Below, piece by piece: positions 15,814 through 22,365 of a DNA stretch of 34,199 bases (the stretch's first letter is position 1; every line of letters begins with the position of its first letter). Made by a program: the position numbers and the translations under genes. This DNA is from an uncultured Clostridia bacterium (lineage in GTDB: Bacteria; Bacillota; Clostridia; Oscillospirales; Acutalibacteraceae). A model generated the notes under the pieces. That model was not told the origin of the DNA and did not search any database. It saw only the letters and a list, made by a program, of their open reading frames with translations. Location: assembly GCA_944380885.1 (NCBI GenBank), contig CALWIZ010000030.1:1-34199 (forward strand). Direction: 5' to 3'.

Positions 15814-15842
15814 TTTTCAAAGCAAAAAATATGTGGTATACT
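15814..15842 (+). promoter_or_regulatory. Promoter of the hydrogenase operon
   Basis: TTTTCA and TATACT are separated by 17 bases, with an extended -10 (TGG before TATACT) that could compensate for the weak -35. A palindrome CTACAT-N6-ATGTAG (15841-15858) overlaps the start point. The ribosome site AGGAGG is at about 15917. The 15662-15930 gap holds the two divergent promoters and no gene. Confidence 0.55.
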
Positions 15843-15930
15843 ACATAAGTATATGTAGATTTGGACATAACTCCGCTCACGCAGCGGACGGGCAAACCGC
15901 TATACAAAATTTTGTAGGAGGATTCGGTTC

Positions 15931-16428
15931 ATGCAAAAGAAAATCAGTAAGCTGCCTTTCAGGGGAACCGCTGAACAGGAGAAAAAGCTGAGGGAAGTAA
16001 TCGACGCCAATAAGCATGATAAAAGCCTTTTGATGGCAGTTATGCAGCAGGCTCAGGATATTTACGGTTATCTTCCCATGGAAGTACAAACCATAATAGC
16101 CGAGGGAATGGATGTACCGCTTGAAAAGGTTTACGGCGTAGCGACTTTTTACGCTCAGTTTTCGCTTTCGCCGAAAGGTGAATACAATATTTCGGTATGT
16201 CTCGGCACTGCCTGTTACGTAAAGGGTTCAGGTGATATTTTCAACCGCCTGAGCGAGAAGTTAGGAATCGGCGCGGACGAATGCACGCCGGACGGAAGAT
16301 TTTCTCTTACTGCCTGCCGCTGCATCGGCGCCTGCGGTCTTGCCCCCGTGCTTACTGTCAACGATGAGGTTTACGGAAGACTTACCGTCGATGATGTGGA
16401 CGATATACTTGCGAAATACGAAAAATAA
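15931..16428 (+). CDS. hydC: Electron-bifurcating hydrogenase subunit HydC (NuoE-like)
   Basis: HydC carries one [2Fe-2S] cluster and works with HydB and HydA in coupling H2 with NAD+ and ferredoxin. The 165-residue protein is a NuoE homologue: a helical N-terminus (about 15-80, LMAVMQQAQDIYGYLP, VYGVATFYAQF), then the thioredoxin-like domain with cluster ligands Cys90, Cys95, Cys131 and Cys135 (C-x4-C and C-x3-C). The ATG follows AGGAGG. It is the first gene of a ten-gene plus-strand operon. It is separated from hydB and hydA by about 3.7 kb of signalling-type genes, whereas bifurcating hydrogenases often have the three genes adjacent. Confidence 0.94.
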   Translation: MQKKISKLPFRGTAEQEKKLREVIDANKHDKSLLMAVMQQAQDIYGYLPMEVQTIIAEGMDVPLEKVYGVATFYAQFSLSPKGEYNISVCLGTACYVKGSGDIFNRLSEKLGIGADECTPDGRFSLTACRCIGACGLAPVLTVNDEVYGRLTVDDVDDILAKYEK

Positions 16429-16478
16429 AATACATAATCCGCAAATCTGAACAAATCTGTCCGAAAGGATAAATCTGT

Positions 16479-16835
16479 ATGAAAATCAGTACTATAAAGG
16501 AATTGCTTGGCGCGAAGGTCATATGCTGCGCTGATGAACTCGACAAACACGTTTACTCCGCGTGCGGCAGCGATATGATGAGTGATGTTCTGGCGTATGT
16601 CAAGGATCAGGCGGTGCTGCTTACGGGGCTTGTGAATTCGCAGGTCATTCGCACTGCGGAAATGATGGATATGAACTGTATCGTATTTGTCCGCTCGAAA
16701 ATGCCTACTGCCGAAATGATCGAGCTTGCCGAGGAATGCGGTATAGTGATTTTAGCCACCGAAAAAAGAATGTATGAGGCGTGCGGTCTGCTTTACAGCA
16801 ACGGACTGCACGGCAACAGGGTCAAAAATGTCTGA
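16479..16835 (+). CDS. DRTGG-domain protein, hydrogenase-associated (first copy)
   Basis: This 118-residue protein appears to be a stand-alone DRTGG domain, a small fold of unknown biochemical role found next to CBS domains and in hydrogenase operons. Visible pieces are GSDMMSDVLAYVKDQAVLLTG and VIRTAEMMDMNCIVFVRSK, with AECGIVILAT-like sequence towards the end. It has no signal peptide and no metal-binding cluster motif. CCGAAAGGA lies upstream of the ATG. Its 3' end overlaps the start of the following ATPase gene by eight bases, so the two are probably translationally coupled. A second, diverged DRTGG gene lies at 18545-18868. A role in binding or sensing a small ligand is plausible but unproven. 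Confidence 0.8.
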   Translation: MKISTIKELLGAKVICCADELDKHVYSACGSDMMSDVLAYVKDQAVLLTGLVNSQVIRTAEMMDMNCIVFVRSKMPTAEMIELAEECGIVILATEKRMYEACGLLYSNGLHGNRVKNV

Positions 16836-17250
16836 GGAACTGAAGTTTCATTTTATAGTTGACGGCGACGATTTCACTTCGGCAGGAAAAGCGTCGGTAC
16901 AGGTCAAAAAGAACCTGCGTCAGCTGGGACTGTCACCTGAGACCATACGCAGGGTATCTATCGCCATGTATGAGGGCGAGATAAATATGGTAATCCACGC
17001 GGGCGGCGGCGTTGCCGACGTTACGGTTACCGAGGATTATATCGAGATACTTTTAAGCGATAAGGGCCCGGGAATAAAGGATATTGACCAGGCAATGCAG
17101 GAGGGCTTTTCCACGGCGTCGGATAATATAAGATCACTCGGCTTCGGCGCGGGAATGGGACTTCCGAATATGAAACGGTATACAGATTATATGGATATAA
17201 AATCCACGGTAGGTGTCGGGACCGACATCACCATGAGGGTAAATATTTAA
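16828..17250 (+). CDS. HATPase-only protein, RsbW/SpoIIAB-like
   Basis: A GHKL-type ATP-binding domain with no dimerisation/His domain or receiver, 140 residues, resembling anti-sigma-factor kinases. The N box contains Glu49 and Asn53 (MYEGEINMVIHAGGG). The G1 box is DKGPGI (Asp78) and the G2 box GFGAGMGLPNM (about 105-115). The start at 16828 is chosen because the conserved fold begins there; the ATG overlaps the DRTGG gene's stop, and the longer frame has no ribosome site. Such domains phosphorylate anti-anti-sigma partners or bind sigma factors, but no sigma or STAS gene is nearby. Its target in this operon is unknown. Confidence 0.85.
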   Translation: MSEELKFHFIVDGDDFTSAGKASVQVKKNLRQLGLSPETIRRVSIAMYEGEINMVIHAGGGVADVTVTEDYIEILLSDKGPGIKDIDQAMQEGFSTASDNIRSLGFGAGMGLPNMKRYTDYMDIKSTVGVGTDITMRVNI

Positions 17251-17271
17251 AAATTCCGGCAGGTTTTCACT

Positions 17272-18555
17272 ATGAATACATACGAGCATTCGGTTTATCT
17301 TGATGTTGAAAAATGCTGCGGCTGCACCACTTGCCTTAAGCACTGCCCGACCGAAGCGATCAGAATACGCGACGGTCACGCCGTCATAAATCAGGACAGG
17401 TGCATCGACTGCGGCGAATGTATAAGAGTGTGCCCGCATAACGCCAAAAAGGCTGTTTGCGGAAAGCTCTCTGCTATGGATAAGTTCAAATGGAAAATAG
17501 CGCTGCCCGCGCCCACGCTCTACGGTCAGTTCGAGAATCTTGACGATGTTGACTATGTGCTGGACGGGCTTTTGAAAATCGGTTTTGACGATGTGTTTGA
17601 GGTGGCTGCCGCCGCAGAGCTTGTAAGCGCCTACACCCGTCTGTATCTAAAAACCGAGGGAGTCAAAAAGCCGGCGATAAGCTCTGCCTGTCCGGTTGTT
17701 ATCAGACTTATAGGGCTGCGCTTTCCGTCGCTTACAGACAATATAATACATATGCTGCCTCCGATGGAGGTTGCAGCGGCTCTTGCGAGGGAAAAGGCTG
17801 AAAAAGAGCATCCCGAGCTTAAGCCGGAGGAGATAGGGGTCTGCTTTATTTCTCCGTGTCCTGCTAAAGTGAGCTATGTTAAAAACGGCTTTGCCGGTTA
17901 TAAAAGCAAGGTTGATACGGTCGTTTCGATTAACGATATTTATCTTCAGCTCATAGCGAAAATGAAGCCGGAAAACGATGTAAAGCCGCTCTCAAATTCC
18001 GGTGTCATAGGAATAGGCTGGGCAACCAGCGGCGGCGAGGCGACAGCTATTTTCAATGAAAACTATCTCGCGGCTGACGGTATCGACAACGTGATACGTG
18101 TTCTCGACCAGGTCGAGAACGGGAATATCCCGCCGCTTGAGTTTATCGAGCTTAACGCCTGCACGGGCGGCTGCGTAGGCGGAGTAATGACTATGCAGAA
18201 TCCGTTTATAGCAAAGGCAAGACTCCAGTCGCTGCGGCGTTATCTTCCCGTATCCCAGAACTTCCCCTCAAAAGAGGAGAGCGGATATATACCCGACGGG
18301 TATATTTTCAACGAAATACCCATCTATAAGCCGATTTCAAGACTTTCGGACAGTATGGCGGAATCAATGCGTATGATGGCTGATATCCAGCGTCTGCGCG
18401 ATACTTTGCCGGGGATAGACTGCGGCTCCTGCGGCGCTCCGAACTGCAGAGCGCTTGCCGAGGATATCGTAAAGAAACATGCCTGCCTTGAAGATTGTCT
18501 TATAAGGCTCAGAAAAGACGGCGGAAAGGACGGCGAAGCGGAAAATGACGGTTGA
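17272..18555 (+). CDS. Sensory-type [FeFe]-hydrogenase-like iron-sulfur protein (HydS-like)
   Basis: The 427-residue protein has three parts. First is an N-terminal pair of [4Fe-4S] ferredoxin motifs (CCGCTTCLKHCP and CIDCGECIRVCP, about 15-55). Next is an H-cluster domain (about 75-330). Last is a C-terminal four-cysteine domain of the CODH/ACS type (CGSCGAPNC, then Cys of KKHACLEDC, about 384-412). All four H-cluster cysteines appear present: Cys140 (SSACP), Cys196 (SPCPAK), Cys297 and Cys301 (NACTGGC). The first cysteine of the usual TSCCP, the proton relay, is Ala139, and the Met and Glu of MPCxxKxxE are replaced. This pattern is known from putative sensory (group C, HydS) hydrogenases. 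Unlike many of those it has no PAS or kinase output domain; its output may be the neighbouring small proteins. Confidence 0.88.
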   Translation: MNTYEHSVYLDVEKCCGCTTCLKHCPTEAIRIRDGHAVINQDRCIDCGECIRVCPHNAKKAVCGKLSAMDKFKWKIALPAPTLYGQFENLDDVDYVLDGLLKIGFDDVFEVAAAAELVSAYTRLYLKTEGVKKPAISSACPVVIRLIGLRFPSLTDNIIHMLPPMEVAAALAREKAEKEHPELKPEEIGVCFISPCPAKVSYVKNGFAGYKSKVDTVVSINDIYLQLIAKMKPENDVKPLSNSGVIGIGWATSGGEATAIFNENYLAADGIDNVIRVLDQVENGNIPPLEFIELNACTGGCVGGVMTMQNPFIAKARLQSLRRYLPVSQNFPSKEESGYIPDGYIFNEIPIYKPISRLSDSMAESMRMMADIQRLRDTLPGIDCGSCGAPNCRALAEDIVKKHACLEDCLIRLRKDGGKDGEAENDG

Positions 18556-18868
18556 GGCGCTGACGGAGTACGGCTTTGAGGCTATTTGCATGCCTGACCC
18601 CGACCGGGAGATTACGGGCGTATATATAGGAGACCTTTTAAGCTGGGTAATGGGAAGGGCTAAAAGCGGAGACGCTTGGCTTACCATTATGTCAAATATA
18701 AATATCGTGGCGGTAGCTTCGCTGGCGGATACCTCGTGTATAATACTTGCCGAGGGAGTAACTCTTGAGAGCGATGTTATAAAAACTGCCGAAGCAAAGG
18801 ATATAAACGTGTTTTCCTTTTCCGGCAGCTGCTATGATGCGGCGGTGCTTTTAAGCGGGCTGTTATGA
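18545..18868 (+). CDS. DRTGG-domain protein, hydrogenase-associated (second copy)
   Basis: A 107-residue protein with the same DRTGG-like layout as 16479-16835 but little residue identity. DREITGVYIGDLLSWVMGRA corresponds to GSDMMSDVLAYVK, followed by ASLADTSCIILAEG and a final AKDINVFSFSGSCYDAAVLL. No cluster or catalytic motif is visible. Its ATG lies eleven bases inside the end of the HydS-like gene, and its stop overlaps the PHP gene by four bases (ATGA), so these three genes are strongly coupled. Ligand and partner are unknown. Confidence 0.78.
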   Translation: MTVEALTEYGFEAICMPDPDREITGVYIGDLLSWVMGRAKSGDAWLTIMSNINIVAVASLADTSCIILAEGVTLESDVIKTAEAKDINVFSFSGSCYDAAVLLSGLL

Positions 18869-19587
18869 GGTATTATTACGACCTTCATATACATTCCTGT
18901 CTTTCTCCCTGCGGCGGGGACGATTCCACGCCGGACAGTATAGCGGGAATGGGAGAGCTCAACGGTCTTGACATAATGGCGCTTACCGATCATAACACGG
19001 CAAAAAACTGTCCCGCTTTTTTTAAGGCGGCTGAGCGTCACGGTATCATACCGGTCGCCGGTATGGAGCTTACAACTGCCGAGGATATACACGCGGTATG
19101 TCTGTTCGGGAGCCTTGAGGGCGCTATGGAGTTTGACCGGCTGATAGAAAGCAGACGTGTGCTTGTTGAAAACCGTCCTGATATCTTTGGTATGCAGGTT
19201 ATGTGCGACGATGCCGATAATCCTGTCGGAACGGATAAATTTCTCCTGACCAACGCCACTACCGTCTCGCTTGACGAGGCGCCGGCACTGGCGGAACGCT
19301 TCGGCGGGGTTTGCTTTCCGGCACATATAGACCGGCAGGCAAACGGGATTATCGCGGTGTTAGGTGTTTTTCCGGATAGTCCGGCGTTTACCTGCGCGGA
19401 GCTTCACGACCGTGAAAAGACTGCGGAATACGCTTCGTTATGCGGAAAGGCGGGGAAAAGGCTTATATCAAGCTCGGACGCGCATTATATCTGGGACATA
19501 AAGGAAAAAACAGACTATATAGAGCTTGACTGCGATAGGCGGGACGTCAATGTTCAGCTTATTAAGTATCTTAGGGGTGAGTTATGA
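18865..19587 (+). CDS. PHP-domain metal-dependent phosphoesterase
   Basis: PHP domains hydrolyse phosphoesters with a cluster of two or three metals. The 240-residue protein shows the standard ligand motifs: DLHIHS (His8, His10), ALTDHN, GMELTT (Glu), CFPAHID and SSDAHY. No polymerase or histidinol-phosphatase companion domain is present. Residues 15-17 (SPCGG) form a Cys/Gly-rich loop beside the first motif. The gene overlaps both neighbours by ATGA, so its product is made in step with the DRTGG protein and the second ATPase. A role in removing a phosphate or nucleotide signal from the regulatory circuit is a reasonable inference; the substrate is not known. Confidence 0.85.
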   Translation: MRYYYDLHIHSCLSPCGGDDSTPDSIAGMGELNGLDIMALTDHNTAKNCPAFFKAAERHGIIPVAGMELTTAEDIHAVCLFGSLEGAMEFDRLIESRRVLVENRPDIFGMQVMCDDADNPVGTDKFLLTNATTVSLDEAPALAERFGGVCFPAHIDRQANGIIAVLGVFPDSPAFTCAELHDREKTAEYASLCGKAGKRLISSSDAHYIWDIKEKTDYIELDCDRRDVNVQLIKYLRGEL

Positions 19588-20126
19588 AGGAATTATCGCT
19601 TAATATTCTTGATATTGCGGAAAATTCCGTTAAAGCGGGAGCGAAGCTTACAAGGATAACGGTTGACGAAACAGAAGAAAGTCTTATACTCACCATTGAG
19701 GACGACGGTTGCGGAATGACCGAAGAAATACTTAAATCGGTTACAGACCCGTTTTATACAACAAGGACGACCAGAAAGGTCGGCATGGGTATACCTCTGC
19801 TTAAAATGGCTGCTGAGATGACCGGCGGGGGAGTTGAGATAACCTCACGTTATAAGGACGAATTTCCGGATTCTCACGGTACAACGGTTACGGCGCGTTT
19901 CAATAAGAAGCATATTGATTTCACGCCGCTCGGCGATGTGACTGAGAGTATAGCCACACTGATACAGGGCCATCCGGATACCGATTTTCTCTTTACGCAT
20001 CGTACAGGCGATAAAACAGTAACTCTTGATACAAGAGAAATGAGGGCTGTTCTCGGAGATGTGCCTCTTAACAGCTATGAGGTTATCTGCTGGATTAAGG
20101 AGTATCTTAAAGAACAGTATTCTTAA
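19584..20126 (+). CDS. HATPase-only protein (second copy), histidine-kinase-like ATPase
   Basis: A 180-residue protein made almost wholly of a GHKL ATP-binding domain. The N box is NILDIAENSVKAGA (Glu13, Asn14), G1 is EDDGCGM (Asp41), followed by TDPFYTTRTTRKVGMGIPLL with the F and G2 boxes. This resembles the C-terminal half of a histidine kinase more than the RsbW-like copy at 16828. It has no phospho-acceptor His domain, no sensor and no membrane segment. The C-terminal part (about 118-180) is not part of the fold and has no recognised motif. It starts by ATGA overlap with the PHP gene. Its partner protein is unknown. Confidence 0.85.
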   Translation: MKELSLNILDIAENSVKAGAKLTRITVDETEESLILTIEDDGCGMTEEILKSVTDPFYTTRTTRKVGMGIPLLKMAAEMTGGGVEITSRYKDEFPDSHGTTVTARFNKKHIDFTPLGDVTESIATLIQGHPDTDFLFTHRTGDKTVTLDTREMRAVLGDVPLNSYEVICWIKEYLKEQYS

Positions 20127-20161
20127 ATATAACTTTTATAACTTTGAAAGGAAGAAACAAT

Positions 20162-20533
20162 ATGAAGTCATTGGCTGAATTACAGGCAATAAAGGACAGA
20201 ATGAAGGACAAGGTAATACTCCGTGAGGGAGTAAACGATATCCGCGTTGTAGTGGGAATGGCGACCTGCGGTATAGCGGCGGGAGCAAGACCTGTTCTTG
20301 CTACACTTGTTGAGGAAGTAAGCGCCGCCGGCCTTTCGGATAAGGTTACCGTATCCCAGACAGGTTGTATCGGAATCTGCCAGTATGAGCCTATCGTTGA
20401 GGTTTTTGAAGCCGGAAAAGATAAGGTTACATATGTCAAGATGACACCGGACAAGGCAAAGCGTGTTGTTGAAGAGCATCTTAAGGGCGGCAATGTTGTA
20501 AATGAATACACAATCGCCGGTCATAAAGAATAA
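20162..20533 (+). CDS. Thioredoxin-like [2Fe-2S] ferredoxin-type protein with three cysteines
   Basis: A 123-residue small soluble protein of the thioredoxin-like ferredoxin fold, similar to the N-terminal domain of HydB that follows. HydB has four cluster cysteines (9, 14, 46, 50). Here only Cys36, Cys69 and Cys73 are present: MATCGIAAGAR has Gly41 where the second ligand should be. From memory the CGIAAGAR form is widespread in clostridial homologues. I start at the ATG 20162, preceded by GAAAGGAAG; the TTG upstream (20144) lies before that ribosome site. It may shuttle electrons or be a regulatory partner of the hydrogenase. It begins 35 bases after the ATPase gene. Confidence 0.85.
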   Translation: MKSLAELQAIKDRMKDKVILREGVNDIRVVVGMATCGIAAGARPVLATLVEEVSAAGLSDKVTVSQTGCIGICQYEPIVEVFEAGKDKVTYVKMTPDKAKRVVEEHLKGGNVVNEYTIAGHKE

Positions 20534-20547
20534 TTGGAGGTAAAAAA

Positions 20548-22347
20548 ATGATTCGTGCACATGTGTTGATTTGCGGCGGTACGGGTTGTACCTCTTCGGG
20601 AAGTCAGGATATTCAGAAAGCCTTCCGCGAGAATATCGAAAGCTACGGACTTGCCGACGAGGTAAAGCTGGTACAGACCGGTTGTTTCGGTCTTTGCGCG
20701 CTGGGTCCTGTTGTTATCGTCTATCCTGACGGTACTTTTTACAGCAGGGTAACTCCTGACGATGTAAAGGAGATAGTCGAGGAGCATCTGCTTAAAGGCA
20801 GAATAGTTGAGCGTCTTGTATATAACGATACAGGCAACGATAAGGAAGAGGTTACCGGCAATGTGGCTCTCGGTGATACCGCGTTTTATAAGTCACAGAA
20901 CCGTGTTGTGCTCCGTAACTGCGGTGTTATAAATCCGGAGAATATCGATGAGTATATCGCTATGGACGGTTATGCCGCGCTCGGTAAGGTTCTTACCGAA
21001 ATGACCCCTGAAGACGTTATTAAATGCGTTACCGATTCAGGTCTCCGCGGAAGAGGCGGCGGCGGATTCCCGACAGGACGCAAATGGGCGCTCTGCGCGC
21101 CTAATAAGGCTCCGCAGAAATATGTGGTCTGCAATGCCGACGAGGGCGACCCGGGCGCGTTCATGGACCGTTCGGTGCTTGAGGGCGACCCCCATTCCGT
21201 TATCGAGGCTATGGCTATTGCCGGCTACGCTATCGGTGCCACACAGGGTTATGTTTATGTCCGCGCGGAATATCCGATCGCGGTTAAGCGTCTCCAGATA
21301 GCTATTGACCAGGCGCGCGAATACGGATTGCTCGGCAAGAATATATTTGATTCCGGATTTGATTTTGACCTTCATATCCGTCTCGGAGCAGGCGCTTTTG
21401 TATGCGGCGAGGAAACCGCGCTCATGACTTCTATCGAGGGCAACCGCGGCGAACCGCGTCCGCGTCCGCCGTATCCGGCAGTAAGGGGACTTTACAATTC
21501 TCCGACAGTAGAAAACAACGTTGAAACCTTTGCCAACATACCGCAGATTATTCTCCGCGGCGCCGAATGGTTCGCTTCAATGGGCACCGAGAAGTCAAAG
21601 GGTACAAAAGTATTCGCGCTTGGAGGCAAGATAAAGCATACCGGACTTGTAGAGATTCCTATGGGAACAACTCTCCGTCATATAATTGAAGATATCGGCG
21701 GAGGAATACCGAACGGCAAGAAGTTTAAGGCGGCACAGACCGGCGGACCTTCCGGCGGATGTATACCCGCAAGCCTTATCGATACTGAGGTTGATTATGA
21801 TAACCTTACGGCTATCGGCTGTATGATGGGTTCGGGCGGACTTATCGTCATGGACGAGGACACCTGTATGGTCGATATGGCAAAATTCTTCCTTGAATTT
21901 ACGGTTGACGAGTCCTGCGGTAAATGTACGCCATGCCGTGTCGGTACAAAGCGTCTGCTTGAACTGCTTGACAAGATAACAAAGGGCAACGGCACGCTTG
22001 AGGACCTTGATAAAATGGAGGAGCTTTGCCTTTACATAAAGCAGAATTCACTCTGCGGTCTCGGTCAGACTGCTCCTAATCCGGTGCTCGCGACACTTAA
22101 ATTCTTCCGTGATGAGTATGTCGCTCACGTTAAGGATAAGGTATGCCCTGCCGGAGTATGTAAGGATCTTGTTTCTTACTCAATTATCGCCGACAAGTGC
22201 AAGGGCTGCACAAAGTGCGCCCGTAACTGTCCGGTCGGCGCTATCACAGGCACTATCAAGAATCCGCATGAGATAAATCAGGCTGCCTGCATTAAGTGCG
22301 GCGCATGCATAGATAACTGCCCGTTCGGCGCTATTGTCAGAAAGTAA
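20548..22347 (+). CDS. hydB: Electron-bifurcating hydrogenase subunit HydB (NuoF-like)
   Basis: HydB is the flavin subunit where NAD(H) reacts and electrons divide. The 599-residue order is: N-terminal [2Fe-2S] thioredoxin-like domain (Cys9, 14, 46, 50); FMN/NADH-binding NuoF core with GRGGGGFPTGRKW (168-180), CNADEGDPGAFMDR and CGEETALMTSIEG; SLBB region; NuoF [4Fe-4S] site SCGKCTPCRVGT (Cys457, 460, 463) plus SLCGLGQ; and a C-terminal pair of [4Fe-4S] motifs (CKGCTKCARNCP, CIKCGACIDNCP). This matches HydB of trimeric bifurcating hydrogenases. GGAGG precedes the ATG. It lies 18 bases before hydA. Confidence 0.97.
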   Translation: MIRAHVLICGGTGCTSSGSQDIQKAFRENIESYGLADEVKLVQTGCFGLCALGPVVIVYPDGTFYSRVTPDDVKEIVEEHLLKGRIVERLVYNDTGNDKEEVTGNVALGDTAFYKSQNRVVLRNCGVINPENIDEYIAMDGYAALGKVLTEMTPEDVIKCVTDSGLRGRGGGGFPTGRKWALCAPNKAPQKYVVCNADEGDPGAFMDRSVLEGDPHSVIEAMAIAGYAIGATQGYVYVRAEYPIAVKRLQIAIDQAREYGLLGKNIFDSGFDFDLHIRLGAGAFVCGEETALMTSIEGNRGEPRPRPPYPAVRGLYNSPTVENNVETFANIPQIILRGAEWFASMGTEKSKGTKVFALGGKIKHTGLVEIPMGTTLRHIIEDIGGGIPNGKKFKAAQTGGPSGGCIPASLIDTEVDYDNLTAIGCMMGSGGLIVMDEDTCMVDMAKFFLEFTVDESCGKCTPCRVGTKRLLELLDKITKGNGTLEDLDKMEELCLYIKQNSLCGLGQTAPNPVLATLKFFRDEYVAHVKDKVCPAGVCKDLVSYSIIADKCKGCTKCARNCPVGAITGTIKNPHEINQAACIKCGACIDNCPFGAIVRK

Positions 22348-22365
22348 GAAAGGAGCCTTATACAG

